A stretch of 64,000 bases of DNA from Lewinellaceae bacterium (GCA_020636315.1 JACJYA010000016.1:124001-188000), one strand, 5' to 3'; shown: positions 8,400 through 16,717, counted from the first letter of the stretch. Made by a program: numbers and translations. The notes: generated from the sequence alone by a model not told the origin.

Positions 8400-9155
8400 T
8401 CAGAAACTATCGGCGATCGCCAGAAAGTCACTGGCCTTCAATGCGGCGCCTCCGATCAGGCCCCCATCCACATCGGGTTGAGCGAAAATTTCCCTGGCAT
8501 TGCCGGGCTTGACGCTGCCTCCGTAAAGGATAGAGGTGGCATCGGCAACCTCCTTGCCGAATTTTTCCCGGAGAATGCTCCGGATGTGCTTATGCATCTG
8601 CTGGGCCTGGCCAGGAGTAGCTGTTTTTCCGGTGCCAATCGCCCATACCGGCTCGTAGGCCACCACTACCTGGGCCATCTGTTCTTTGGTAAGGTGAGCC
8701 AGGGCGGTTTTCACCTGTTCTCCAACCAGTTCTTCGTGTTTGCCCGCTTCGCGCACCTCCAGCTTTTCCCCACAGCAGTAAATAGGTTGCATGCCGTGGC
8801 GGAGTACGATGTCGATCTTCCTGGCGATCAGCTTGTCGTCTTCACCGAAATACTCCCGTCGTTCCGAGTGGCCCAGAATAACGAAATCGACTCCGCAGGA
8901 TTTCAACATTGCGGCGGATACCTCTCCGGTATAAGCACCGTTCTCCTCCTGATGGCAGTTCTGAGCCGCCAGTTTGATATTGGATACGTCCTTGATGATC
9001 CCGTTGATGTTTTTAAGGTGGATGTAAGGCGTTCCCAGGACAACCAGCACATCGGAAGGCTGCAGGCCGGAAACGACCGCTTTGGCGAGGTCGCGGCCTT
9101 CATTGTAATCCATGTTCATTTTCCAGTTGCCGGCTGCGATTTGTTTGCGTTCCAT
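8400..9155 (-). CDS. tpiA: Triosephosphate isomerase
   Basis: The 251-residue product has all TIM landmarks: GNWKMN with K12, GHSERR with H96, and AYEPVWAIGTGKTATPGQA with the catalytic base E168. The phosphate loop GGSVKPGNA and GGLIGGAALK follow near the C-terminus. The enzyme interconverts dihydroxyacetone phosphate and glyceraldehyde 3-phosphate in glycolysis, as a cytoplasmic TIM-barrel dimer. The length is normal. It is followed on the same strand by the S24 gene and preceded, 37 bases upstream, by a membrane protein gene that may share its transcript. Confidence 0.95.
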   Translation of the reverse strand: MERKQIAAGNWKMNMDYNEGRDLAKAVVSGLQPSDVLVVLGTPYIHLKNINGIIKDVSNIKLAAQNCHQEENGAYTGEVSAAMLKSCGVDFVILGHSERREYFGEDDKLIARKIDIVLRHGMQPIYCCGEKLEVREAGKHEELVGEQVKTALAHLTKEQMAQVVVAYEPVWAIGTGKTATPGQAQQMHKHIRSILREKFGKEVADATSILYGGSVKPGNAREIFAQPDVDGGLIGGAALKASDFLAIADSF

Positions 9156-9192
9156 ATTGAATTGTTGTTTTTATTTTCAGAAAAAAATGGGT

Positions 9193-9789
9193 TTAAAACT
9201 GATTTTTCATTCTCTTTTTTCTTTGCCGGACATGGCCATAGGCCTCCACCCCGAAAGCAACTGCTGCCGCTCCGAACATCAGCAACAGGTTCCAGTACCA
9301 TTGCAGGGGTTCCTGCCCGTGTTCGATATAAATAACCTTTTCTCCAATATCATAACCCTTCGCCGCCAATTGCTTCTGCCCCTGCCGGTCATTGGGAAGT
9401 TCCCGGACGATGCCTCTCAGAGATATCGTTCCGGCCTTGATACAATTCCCGGCTTCTACGCACTGAGAAGGAAAATCTGTAGTCCAGGCTATGATGTCCG
9501 GTGCGACATTTTCTCCTTTGCCGTGTGCTACCATTTGTTTTGCCGAAAGCACCGGATAAATGATGGCGCCCGGATTGGAAGGGTTTTTGGCCGCTTTGAA
9601 AACAAAATCACCCGAAAGAAAGGCATCTTCCACCTCAATAAAGTCAGCATCCCCGATTCCCGATTCCTGCACCTGTTCAATTGTATATACCCTGAGTTTA
9701 TGCGTGCCGAAGTGCTGGGAAATGAGGCTGTTACAGCCGTTAATGAAAACGACAACGCAACCCAGGATTATCAGAATGCGTAAGATCAT
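9193..9789 (-). CDS. Membrane protein of unknown function
   Basis: The 198-residue product has an N-terminal hydrophobic segment (ILRILIILGCVVVFINGC, residues 2-19) and a second one near the C-terminus (WYWNLLLMFGAAAVAFGVEAY). The latter is followed by a basic tail (HVRQRKKRMKNQF). The ~140 residues in between are soluble and probably periplasmic, with a Cys pair (DFPSQCVEAGNCIKAG). The Cys at residue 19 sits in FINGC, an imperfect lipobox. I do not recognise the family. It lies 37 bases upstream of tpiA on the same strand. Confidence 0.6.
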   Translation of the reverse strand: MILRILIILGCVVVFINGCNSLISQHFGTHKLRVYTIEQVQESGIGDADFIEVEDAFLSGDFVFKAAKNPSNPGAIIYPVLSAKQMVAHGKGENVAPDIIAWTTDFPSQCVEAGNCIKAGTISLRGIVRELPNDRQGQKQLAAKGYDIGEKVIYIEHGQEPLQWYWNLLLMFGAAAVAFGVEAYGHVRQRKKRMKNQF

Positions 9790-9973
9790 ACGGGAAAAAT
9801 TTGCACAATTTTGTTCAATTTGTATGGTAAAAGGCCATTTTTTCAGGCCCTAAAGTAAAGAATTTTACGCTGAGAACCCACTGTTTGTGAACCGGGAGTT
9901 TACAAGGAAAACCCGGGGCAGGGCCTGTGCCGGATTTTTTGTACCTTCCGATCAAAAATACGGCCTTTAAAAT

Positions 9974-10897
9974 ATGAAATTTGGAAAATTACCCGATATC
10001 TCCGGTGTGAATTTCAAGCTGCCGCCAGACGCTCCGGGAACTACCCGGCTACTGTCCGGATTAGAGAAACGGGAGGTTCCGCCCCGGTTGTTTATCGGCT
10101 GCACCGGCTGGAGCATGAAAGAATGGGTTGGAAAGGTATATCCGAAAGGGGCCAAAGCCAAAGATTACCTGCAAGCCTATACCCGGCAGTTTAATACTAT
10201 AGAGCTGAACACTACCCACTACCGCATTCCCGATAGTGAAGCCATCCGGAAATGGTACGTAGAGTCATCACCTGATTTTCGCTTTTGCCCCAAAATCCCT
10301 CAATCGATCAGCCACAGCCAGAACCTGGGCCTGGGAACAGCCCTAATCCCCACTTTTGGGGAAGCCGTTCTGGGGCTGGGCGAAAAACTGGGGTGCTGCT
10401 TTATGCAAATGCCACCCTACTTTGACATCCGGCGGCTGCCTCAACTTGAAAAATTTCTCAGGGCCTTTCCCAGGGAGATCCCTCTGGCTATTGAGTTGCG
10501 GCACGAAAGCTGGTTTAGTGAGCCGGCAAACAGCCAGGCTGTTTTTTCTTTATTGCAACAACACAACATCGCCACCGTAATTACAGACGTGGCCGGCAGA
10601 AGGGATGTGCTGCACATGCGCCTGACTAACGGAACGGCCATGGCCCGCTTCGTGGGCAACGGCCTGCACCCTACTGATTTCAGCCGCGTTGACGATTGGA
10701 CAGGACGGCTTGCTGCCTGGTTTGCAGAAGGCCTGCGGGAAGCTTACTTCTTTTCCCACGAGCCCGACAACTTAATGGCCCCGGAACTGGCCGCCTACGT
10801 CCTGGAAAAAGCAAAAGAGAAGATTCCCGGGGTACAGGCCCGCGGGCCAAAATTTATTGAAGAGGAGAGCCAGGGCAGGCAAATGAGCCTCTTTTAG
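9974..10897 (+). CDS. DUF72 (YecE-like) protein
   Basis: The 307-residue product matches the DUF72/YecE family: IGCTGWSMKEWVGKVYP near residue 40, FNTIELNTTHYRIP, RFCPKIPQSISHS and PLAIELRHESWF. It ends with the conserved pattern EAYFFSHEPDNLMAPELA. The family has a TIM-barrel-like fold; its biochemical role is not established. There is no signal peptide, so it is cytoplasmic. It is 27 bases upstream of ppk1 on the same strand, suggesting one transcript. The length is somewhat above the family average because of ~35 extra N-terminal residues. Confidence 0.82.
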   Translation: MKFGKLPDISGVNFKLPPDAPGTTRLLSGLEKREVPPRLFIGCTGWSMKEWVGKVYPKGAKAKDYLQAYTRQFNTIELNTTHYRIPDSEAIRKWYVESSPDFRFCPKIPQSISHSQNLGLGTALIPTFGEAVLGLGEKLGCCFMQMPPYFDIRRLPQLEKFLRAFPREIPLAIELRHESWFSEPANSQAVFSLLQQHNIATVITDVAGRRDVLHMRLTNGTAMARFVGNGLHPTDFSRVDDWTGRLAAWFAEGLREAYFFSHEPDNLMAPELAAYVLEKAKEKIPGVQARGPKFIEEESQGRQMSLF

Positions 10898-10924
10898 AAA
10901 ACCATTTGTAATATAAAACGCACT

Positions 10925-13117
10925 ATGTCCAACATTGTCGAAAAGACGGAAATCCGCCGCAATGAGAAGGCAAATTCCAACTTCAGTACCGGCCACCTGG
11001 TAATGCAGACGGGAAACGGCTTCCCCTATATACAGCGTGACATCAGCTGGCTGTCGTTCAACTACCGGGTGCTGCAGGAAGCTAAAGACCCTACCGTCCC
11101 GTTGTTCGAACGCATCAAGTTCCTTGCCATATACTCCTCTAACCTGGATGAATTCTTCCGGGTGCGCATGGCCAACCACCGCAACCTGCTCCGGGTTGGG
11201 AAAAAGACGAAAAAAGAACTCCACATCGATTCCAAGCAGATCGTCAAGGACATTCAGCGGATCGTTAACAAACAACAGGAAGAGTTCAGCCGGATCTTCG
11301 AAGAAGAGATCATCCCTGAACTGAAACACCACGGCATTCACCTTCTCCGCCGGCTCGACCTCAATGAGGAGCAGAAGGAATTTGTAGAGGCTTACTTCAA
11401 AGACCACATGTTGCCCTTCGTGCAGCCGGTGTTGCTGGTCAAGAATAAGATCCGCCCCTTTCTCAATAACGCCGCTTTGTACCTCACCGTCCTGCTCCAG
11501 GATAAGGAGGCCCCGGAAAAACCCCACCAGTACGCCAACGTAAAAATACCTTCCGACCACCTGCCTCGTTTCATCGAGTTACCTTCCGCCGCCAACCGGC
11601 ACGATGTCATCATGCTTGACGATATCGTCCGGCACAGCGTTTCCTGGATGTTTCCCGGCTACCATATCCTGGATACTTTTTCCATCAAACTTACCCGGGA
11701 TGCCGAGTTGTATATCGACGATGAGTTCTCCGGCGACCTCATCCAGAAGATCAAGGAAAGCCTGGCCAAACGGCAGGTGGGGCCCGCCTCCCGTTTCGTC
11801 TATGACCGGGAAATGCCGAATGAACTGCTCGGCTTCCTCAAGGAGGCTTTTGACCTGGAGAAATACGATATCCTGCAGGAAGGGCGGTACCACAATAACT
11901 TCGACTTTTTCAAATTCCCGGAATTCGGGATGGCCCACCTGAGCAACCCTCCCCTGCCATCCCTGCCCTACCATCCGCTGGAGGACACGGCCGACTTCTG
12001 GTATTCCATCCGGGAAAGAGACCACCTGATCCATGTGCCCTATCATTCCTACGAATCGGTTGTCCGCTTTTTTGAAGAAGCCGCACGTGACCCCAAGGTT
12101 ACACACATCAAGATCATCCAGTACCGGGTTGCCCGCAAGTCAAGGATCATGCAGGCCCTGCAGGACGCGGTAAAAGCAGGCAAGCAGGTATCGGTATTCA
12201 TCGAAGTAAAGGCCCGCTTCGACGAAGAGGCCAACCTCGAATGGGGAGAGAAGCTGGAGCAGGCGGGCGTCAATGTGCATTACAGCTTTCCGGGGGTTAA
12301 GGTGCACTCCAAGCTGGCCCTGGTGCGCCGCATCGAAGGAAGAAAAGCCCGGATGTACACCTATCTGTCCACCGGAAATTTCCACGAAGATACAGCCAAA
12401 GTTTACAGCGATTTCGGCTTATTCACCGCTGATGAACGGCTGGTCAATGAAGTGGCGCGGGTCTTTTCCTTCCTGGAGACCGTCAAAGTACCGCAACAGG
12501 GGTTTCAGCATTTGCTGGTGGGGCAGTTCAACCTGCGCACTGAACTGGAAAAACTGATCGACTTCGAGATCGAACAGGCCCTGGCCGGAAAGCGGGCAGA
12601 GATCATTCTCAAACTGAACAGCCTTCAGGACCAGTCGATGATCGAAAAACTCTACAAAGCCAGCCAGGCAGGCGTGAAAGTTCAGCTGGTCATCCGGGGG
12701 ATATGCTCCCTTGTTCCCGGCATAGAGGGTTTTAGTGAAAACATTTCAGTAACAAGTATTGTGGACCGCTATCTCGAACACGCCCGGGCCTTTATCTTTT
12801 ACCACGGAGGCAAAGAACTGATGTACCTCTCTTCAGCCGACTGGATGGTCCGCAACCTGAGCTACCGGGTGGAAACGACTTTCCCAATCTATTCCGAGCA
12901 CATCCGAAACCAGATCCGGGACTTTATTGCCATCCAACTCAGCGATAATGTAAAGGCAAGGGTCATCGACAAGGATTCCACCAATGAATACCGGGCCGAC
13001 GGTTCCGACCTGGCCATCCGCGCCCAGATGGAAACCTACTACTACATCAAGCGGCAATCGGAAATGGAGAGCCACGAAGGAGAAGAACCGGAAGCTGAGG
13101 TGGGGGCTGAGTCGTGA
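10925..13117 (+). CDS. ppk1: Polyphosphate kinase 1
   Basis: The 730-residue product has the four-domain PPK1 plan: an N-domain starting YIQRDISWLSFNYRVLQEA, a head domain, and two phospholipase-D-like C domains. The autophosphorylated histidine is H461 in KVHSKLALV. The second histidine is H627 in FYHGGKE, followed by the RNLSYRVETTFPI block. The enzyme transfers the gamma phosphate of ATP reversibly to polyphosphate. The first ~35 residues (before FPYIQRD) are an extra polar extension; internal starts such as MQTGNGFPY are possible. The C-terminal ~25 residues are acidic. It is probably co-transcribed with the DUF72 gene. Confidence 0.93.
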   Translation: MSNIVEKTEIRRNEKANSNFSTGHLVMQTGNGFPYIQRDISWLSFNYRVLQEAKDPTVPLFERIKFLAIYSSNLDEFFRVRMANHRNLLRVGKKTKKELHIDSKQIVKDIQRIVNKQQEEFSRIFEEEIIPELKHHGIHLLRRLDLNEEQKEFVEAYFKDHMLPFVQPVLLVKNKIRPFLNNAALYLTVLLQDKEAPEKPHQYANVKIPSDHLPRFIELPSAANRHDVIMLDDIVRHSVSWMFPGYHILDTFSIKLTRDAELYIDDEFSGDLIQKIKESLAKRQVGPASRFVYDREMPNELLGFLKEAFDLEKYDILQEGRYHNNFDFFKFPEFGMAHLSNPPLPSLPYHPLEDTADFWYSIRERDHLIHVPYHSYESVVRFFEEAARDPKVTHIKIIQYRVARKSRIMQALQDAVKAGKQVSVFIEVKARFDEEANLEWGEKLEQAGVNVHYSFPGVKVHSKLALVRRIEGRKARMYTYLSTGNFHEDTAKVYSDFGLFTADERLVNEVARVFSFLETVKVPQQGFQHLLVGQFNLRTELEKLIDFEIEQALAGKRAEIILKLNSLQDQSMIEKLYKASQAGVKVQLVIRGICSLVPGIEGFSENISVTSIVDRYLEHARAFIFYHGGKELMYLSSADWMVRNLSYRVETTFPIYSEHIRNQIRDFIAIQLSDNVKARVIDKDSTNEYRADGSDLAIRAQMETYYYIKRQSEMESHEGEEPEAEVGAES

Positions 13118-13215
13118 TTCGTGATTCGGGATTCGGGAGTCGGCGATTGGTAGGTGTCCGGTTATCCCATTCTACGATTCCCGACTCTACGATTCCCGAC
13201 TCTATGATTCACAAA
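13118..13215. repeat. Short direct repeats of GATTC-type sequence
   Basis: The gap after ppk1 holds two exact copies of the 15-mer TCTACGATTCCCGAC (13171-13185 and 13186-13200) and a degraded third (13201-13215). Before them is a run of GATTCGTGATTCGGGATTCGGG (13116 onward), partly complementary to the 15-mers. It is non-coding and low in complexity. Whether it can form a long hairpin in vivo is not known. Confidence 0.5.
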
Positions 13216-13282
13216 TCCCCATCCTCTATCGAAAATTTCCGGATATTCATCCATGATACTGGAAGCCAGGGCTTCAGGCTCT

Positions 13283-13290
13283 TACTTTTG
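13283..13290 (+). promoter_or_regulatory. -7 box (TACTTTTG) of the DUF4836 gene
   Basis: TACTTTTG fits the Bacteroidota -7 consensus TAnnTTTG and lies 25 bases upstream of the ATG at 13316. No good -33 TTTG is present, so the assignment rests on the -7 match and spacing only. Confidence 0.4.
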
Positions 13291-13315
13291 CCCCATCAGA
13301 TCAAAACCCACAATA

Positions 13316-14902
13316 ATGAGAATACTGAAATCAACCTGGCTAACTGCCATTCTTCTGGCCCTGGTTTTCACTGCCTGCCAAAAAGAAGCCCCCGCACCTG
13401 ATGACAGCCTTCAATACCTCCCCGAAAGCACGGCAATGGTTACCGCCATACGAGCCGGGCAATTGATGGACAAGGCCGACTTCAAAGCCATTCAGCAATC
13501 CGATGGATACCGGGAAATGGTGGAAGAAGCCCGGAGCACCAACCCGGTGCTGGCCAAAGTCCTGGAACAACCCGAAAGTTCAGGAGTGGACCTCGGGAAA
13601 AACATCTACCTTGCCGCCGAATTGCGGGAGGGCAAAAAACCTTTCATAACCATTTCATTTTCAATTGCTGACCCTCAGGCATTTGAAGCACTGCTGGAAA
13701 GCGTTGACGTCGATGCTCAACCGGCTTCCGATACAGGCTACCGATTTGTCAGCCCTTCCAACAACAGTACACTTGCCTGGAATGAGAAAGTGGCGTTCAT
13801 CGGCGTCACCGAAGACGGAGGCGACGCAGAAGCCACCATTAAAGGCTTACTGGAAACCCAACCGGAACAATCCATCGCCCGGAACAAGAACCTGAGAAAG
13901 GCGCTGGGCCAGGATTTCGACGTTGTAAACTGGCTGTCCTCCGACTTTCTGCTGGAATCGGAAATGGCAAAAAATTCCACCGCACTGCTCAATTACAAGG
14001 AAGAAGACCTGCGTGGGAATTACATTCAGCACTTTCTTACTTTCGATAAAGGCCTGGTCAAAAGCGAGGCCCGGCTGTACTTCAAAAGCCAGGTGGCCAA
14101 TGACCTGGGAATGCTCTTCCGCGATAAGGTAAAAACCGATTTCGTCAAGCTGGCCCCGGAAGGGCAACCTCTATTCTTCCTGAGCACCGCTTTTGACATG
14201 GACGGCATCAACCAGCTTCTGGTGGAAAAGTACAGCAAAGGCCTGGCTGAAGGCGGACTGCAGGAATACGGCATCTCCACCAATACCCTCATAAAGGCGC
14301 TCAAGGGGGACATCATGCTTACCGGTTATGCTCCGGAAGAGGAGCAAAAAGAACCGGAACTGCTTTTTGCTGCCCGGATCGGCGATGAGGAAGCATTGCA
14401 ATCACTCATTGATATTGCCGCCAAAGAGAACAGAATAGAAAAGATCAGTGAAAACCGCTACCGGTTACTGGAGTGGAAGAAGGAAATGAAGGAAGATTCC
14501 ACCTATGCGGAAACCAAGGTCCACATAGAGGGGCAGTTCCTGCTCCACGGCGGATTGCTGTACATCGCCAGCCAGCCCACCCTTCTGGACAAGGTGGAGA
14601 ACGGACAAACCGGCCTCACCGGCCCCATTGCCGAACAGGCAGAAAACCTCTCCGGCAACAAGATATTCACCTTCCTGGGAGATATTGAGGCCATAAATGC
14701 CATAAGCGGCAAACACGATGAAGGCCTGCAGGAACTGAAAGGCATCGAAGCCACCGCGCAGCGCCAGGGCACCGAACTCATCCTTCGAATGGAAGATGAA
14801 ACTGCCAACAGCCTGAAAACGCTGATCGGCCTGATGAAAAAGCACAAGCAGAAGGAAGAACCGGCTGAAAAAGAAAAGGAATCTTCCGGATCAGAGATCT
14901 AA
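13316..14902 (+). CDS. DUF4836-family lipoprotein
   Basis: I start at MRILKSTWLTAILLALVF (528 residues), because it gives a lipoprotein signal with the lipobox Cys in VFTACQKE. A further upstream ATG at 13253 adds an unrelated N-terminus. The rest resembles the DUF4836 family of Bacteroidota: an opening LQYLPESTAMVTAIRAGQL, long alternating amphipathic segments, and repeated ..FLSTAFDMDGINQLL.. style strands. The last ~20 residues are Lys/Glu rich. It is likely a periplasm-facing lipoprotein of unknown function. It has its own -7 box and is followed by a strong terminator at 14929. Confidence 0.75.
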   Translation: MRILKSTWLTAILLALVFTACQKEAPAPDDSLQYLPESTAMVTAIRAGQLMDKADFKAIQQSDGYREMVEEARSTNPVLAKVLEQPESSGVDLGKNIYLAAELREGKKPFITISFSIADPQAFEALLESVDVDAQPASDTGYRFVSPSNNSTLAWNEKVAFIGVTEDGGDAEATIKGLLETQPEQSIARNKNLRKALGQDFDVVNWLSSDFLLESEMAKNSTALLNYKEEDLRGNYIQHFLTFDKGLVKSEARLYFKSQVANDLGMLFRDKVKTDFVKLAPEGQPLFFLSTAFDMDGINQLLVEKYSKGLAEGGLQEYGISTNTLIKALKGDIMLTGYAPEEEQKEPELLFAARIGDEEALQSLIDIAAKENRIEKISENRYRLLEWKKEMKEDSTYAETKVHIEGQFLLHGGLLYIASQPTLLDKVENGQTGLTGPIAEQAENLSGNKIFTFLGDIEAINAISGKHDEGLQELKGIEATAQRQGTELILRMEDETANSLKTLIGLMKKHKQKEEPAEKEKESSGSEI

Positions 14903-14928
14903 GCAAGCTAACACAGAACAGTTTTCCG

Positions 14929-14955
14929 GCCCTGGCTTCACGCCGGGGCTTTTTT
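14929..14955 (+). terminator. Intrinsic terminator after the DUF4836 gene
   Basis: GCCCTGGC (14929-14936) pairs with GCCGGGGC (14942-14949), with one G-U pair and a 5-base loop, and is followed at once by six T. It is a textbook intrinsic terminator 27 bases past the stop codon. Confidence 0.85.
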
Positions 14956-15047
14956 GTTGCCTTCGGAACTTTTCTTGCTTAGCCTTTTGTTTATCAAATG
15001 CTTGTGGTAAAAGCCGCAATTTGCACTGTTTTTTTTCTTTCGAAAAC

Positions 15048-15078
15048 TTGTATTTGACAGGATACGCCCTTATATTTG
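15048..15078 (+). promoter_or_regulatory. Promoter of the tRNA locus (TTG-N20-TATATTTG)
   Basis: TATATTTG at 15071-15078 is a perfect Bacteroidota -7 box, with TTG at 15048-15050 about 20 bases upstream. It lies just before the decayed tRNA-Gly copy (15132) and the intact tRNA-Gly (15235). It probably drives both in one transcript that stops at the terminator 15320-15349. Confidence 0.6.
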
Positions 15079-15131
15079 CAATCGCTTCTGAAAAATGGAG
15101 CACAGGATAACGATCCTGAAAGATGAAATAA

Positions 15132-15215
15132 ACGGATGTAGCTTCCCGATAGCTATCGGGAGTAGAGCGAACCTTGCCAAAGTTGAGGTCACGGGTTCGA
15201 GTCTCCTCATCCGCT
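15132..15215 (+). pseudogene. Decayed tRNA-Gly(GCC) copy with a palindrome in the D-arm
   Basis: This stretch aligns along its length with the intact tRNA-Gly at 15235. It keeps the anticodon loop TTGCCAA, the T-loop TTCGAGT and most of the acceptor arm. The D-loop residues are replaced by an 18-base perfect palindrome at 15144-15161. It also has an A-C mismatch at the first acceptor pair, two mismatches in the anticodon stem and one in the T stem. These changes should prevent normal folding, so I call it a pseudogene. It sits between the promoter and the intact copy. Confidence 0.75.
15144..15161. repeat. 18-bp perfect palindrome TCCCGATAGCTATCGGGA
   Basis: This is a perfect 18-base palindrome located exactly where the D-loop of the tRNA-Gly copy should be. 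Its outer seven bases, TCCCGAT and ATCGGGA, recur as the ends of the inverted repeat in the decayed tRNA-Leu copy (15442-15496). It is likely a dispersed palindromic element (inference). Confidence 0.7.
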
Positions 15216-15234
15216 CTATTTCGCTAAAACACAA

Positions 15235-15307
15235 GCGGATGTAGCTCAGTTGGTAGAGCGCAACCTTGCCAAGGTTGAGGTCGCGGGTTCGAGTCTCGTC
15301 ATCCGCT
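15235..15307 (+). tRNA. tRNA-Gly(GCC)
   Basis: The 73-base cloverleaf is complete. The acceptor GCGGATG/CATCCGC has 7 pairs, the D arm is GCTC..GAGC, and the anticodon stem CAACC/GGTTG has loop TTGCCAA (anticodon GCC). The T arm has loop TTCGAGT, and the discriminator base is T at 15307. CCA is not encoded. It decodes GGC/GGU. Confidence 0.95.
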
Positions 15308-15319
15308 CAAGTGCTGAAC

Positions 15320-15349
15320 AAAAAGCCTTCTGGTGACAGAGGGCTTTTT
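15320..15349 (+). terminator. Terminator after tRNA-Gly
   Basis: AAAAAGCCTTCT (15320-15331) pairs with AGAGGGCTTTTT (15338-15349) with one G-U, around a 6-base loop, ending in a T run. It lies 12 bases after the tRNA. Confidence 0.85.
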
Positions 15350-15380
15350 GTGTTTTAGCCGGTTTTATCTAAAAACTGGT

Positions 15381-15388
15381 TATCTTTG
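15381..15388 (+). promoter_or_regulatory. -7 box (TATCTTTG) ahead of the tRNA-Leu copies
   Basis: TATCTTTG fits TAnnTTTG exactly and lies 30 bases before the decayed tRNA-Leu copy and about 165 before the intact one. It was probably the original tRNA-Leu promoter, now separated from the working gene by the decayed copy (inference). Confidence 0.45.
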
Positions 15389-15418
15389 AATGACAGGCGC
15401 ATGCCTGTTAGTTTCTTT

Positions 15419-15530
15419 GCCCGGGTGGCGGAAGTGGTAGATCCCGATACGGAACTTGTAAGGCTCCTAAACTCGCCAACAAGTTCCAGATCGGGACTTC
15501 GCTCCCTAACCGGTCGCTCCGCGCGCTGGA
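15419..15530 (+). pseudogene. Decayed tRNA-Leu copy interrupted in the D-arm
   Basis: Positions 15419-15441 are identical over 23 bases to the 5' end of the intact tRNA-Leu (15553-15575). The match then breaks, and the sequence CGCGCTGGA, which follows directly in the intact gene, reappears at 15522-15530 after an 80-base insertion. Beyond that no tRNA similarity remains, so the anticodon and the 3' half are lost. The insertion begins with an inverted repeat whose ends match the palindrome found in the neighbouring tRNA-Gly copy. Confidence 0.7.
15442..15496. repeat. Imperfect 18-bp inverted repeat inside the tRNA-Leu copy
   Basis: TCCCGATACGGAACTTGT (15442-15459) pairs with ACAAGTTCCAGATCGGGA (15479-15496) at 16 of 18 positions around a 19-base loop. 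It begins TCCCGAT and ends ATCGGGA, like the palindrome at 15144-15161, and also lies in a tRNA D-arm region. This suggests one family of small palindromic elements. Confidence 0.7.
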
Positions 15531-15552
15531 ACGCCGGCGCTGTATTTTTTTT

Positions 15553-15638
15553 GCCCGGGTGGCGGAAGTGGTAGACGCGCTGGACTTAAAATCCAGTGGG
15601 CAGTGATGCCCGTACGGGTTCAAGTCCCGTCCCGGGTA
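15553..15638 (+). tRNA. tRNA-Leu(UAA)
   Basis: This is an 86-base class-II tRNA. The acceptor is GCCCGGG/CCCGGGT (first pair G-U), the D arm GCGGAAGTGGTAGACGC, and the anticodon stem CTGGA/TCCAG has loop CTTAAAA (anticodon TAA). A long variable arm with GGGC/GCCC and a T arm ACGGG-TTCAAGT-CCCGT follow. CCA is not encoded. Confidence 0.95.
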
Positions 15639-15647
15639 CAAATTATT

Positions 15648-15682
15648 AAAAGCGTTTTCGCGGTTGCGGAAGCGCTTTTTTT
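15648..15682 (+). terminator. Terminator after tRNA-Leu
   Basis: AAAAGCG (15648-15654) pairs with CGCTTTT (15673-15679), followed by more T. It is 10 bases after the tRNA end. Confidence 0.75.
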
Positions 15683-15726
15683 ATTGTTGTGGAAAAGATT
15701 CATTCTCCCACCAAACCCGAAATAGC

Positions 15727-16485
15727 ATGAAAAGATTTTTATTTATTCTCTTTGTTTTCCCCATTTGCCTTTCCGCCCAAACCAATGAAAGTGATACGCT
15801 TAAATTACAGGCAGGCCTTTCGTTAAGCGGGATTTTCCAGGGCGGGAATGTACAAACGGTTATTTTTAGAGTGAACTCGGATCTGAGTTATAAACCGTGG
15901 AAGAAATGGGTGTTCAAGACCAAAAACTCCTTTGTTTATCAAGAGTTTGGAAAGCAAAAGGCCGATGAAGATATTCTAAGCCTCAACTTTTTATACTTTA
16001 ATCCTGAGCGGAAAATATATCCTCTGCTGCTGGGCTTTGTAAGCACCAATTACAGAAGGCGGATTAATGTACGTTCTCTGCTAGGAGGAGGAGTCACTTT
16101 TCAAGTGCTGAGCAAGAAAGAGAACTGGCTGAAAATTGCGCTCTCCAGCGAGTATGAGCAAACCGGGTTTACCATCGATACCTTTAATCGAACTGTATAT
16201 AATGGAAACCGGTCAATCAACACCTTACGCGGTACAGTTTGGATCAGTGGCAAGTATCAGCTGTTTGATAAAAAGTTAATTCTCATCCATGAGAGTTATT
16301 ATCAACCCTCTCTTCGGCGAGGGGATAATTATCGCTGGCGGGCGGACATCGGCATAGAGCTTCCCCTCAGGAAGTTCCTGAATTTTAGAATCAACTACCT
16401 CCATACTTTCGAAAGCATAGTGGCCGAAGGCCAGGAACAGGAGGACCGCTTGTTGACTTTTGGGTTTACATTGAAAAATTATTGA
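15727..16485 (+). CDS. DUF481-like outer-membrane protein
   Basis: The 252-residue product starts with a clear signal peptide (MKRFLFILFVFPICLSAQ); an in-frame TTG upstream is less likely. The rest alternates short beta strands with aromatic residues (LSLSGIFQGGNVQTVIFRV, WKKWVFKTKNSFVYQEF). It ends in a strand TFGFTLKNY, as expected for a DUF481-type beta-barrel (often called salt-induced outer-membrane protein). The function is unknown. Its stop codon overlaps a reading frame that continues as an mscL-like fragment. Local GC is lower than in the core genes to the left, which fits later acquisition. Confidence 0.7.
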   Translation: MKRFLFILFVFPICLSAQTNESDTLKLQAGLSLSGIFQGGNVQTVIFRVNSDLSYKPWKKWVFKTKNSFVYQEFGKQKADEDILSLNFLYFNPERKIYPLLLGFVSTNYRRRINVRSLLGGGVTFQVLSKKENWLKIALSSEYEQTGFTIDTFNRTVYNGNRSINTLRGTVWISGKYQLFDKKLILIHESYYQPSLRRGDNYRWRADIGIELPLRKFLNFRINYLHTFESIVAEGQEQEDRLLTFGFTLKNY

Positions 16486-16688
16486 TTGAAGCGGGAGTTG
16501 ATTTTCTAATTATTGGATTAACGGTATTCTTAGTTGTTAAATTCATGAATACGCTTAGAAAAAAGGCTGACGACCCAAATAATAAATCTGAAGTCACCCC
16601 AAAAGATATTGAATTGCTACACAAGATGACAGAACTAATGGAAAAACAAGTTGCATTATTGGAGGATTTGAAGATGAAAAATGAATAA
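16482..16688 (+). pseudogene. mscL 3' fragment (second transmembrane helix and tail)
   Basis: The 68-residue frame reads AGVDFLIIGLTVFLVVKFMN and then a polar tail ending ELLHKMTELMEKQVALLEDL. That is the layout of the second membrane helix and C-terminal helix of the large-conductance mechanosensitive channel MscL. The first helix, the pore region and the periplasmic loop are missing. The only start is TTG at 16482, overlapping the DUF481 stop, and there is no upstream mscL sequence. I take it as a remnant created by a deletion joining DUF481 to the end of mscL. A short functional membrane protein cannot be excluded. Confidence 0.55.
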
Positions 16689-16717
16689 GGAATAGTTCCG
16701 GAAGACGCATTTGGCAG

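Noticed and set aside
13118..13252. Direct repeats of about 15 bases as a possible CRISPR array
   Set aside because: The copies are adjacent with no spacers, and no cas genes are present; it is a simple tandem repeat.
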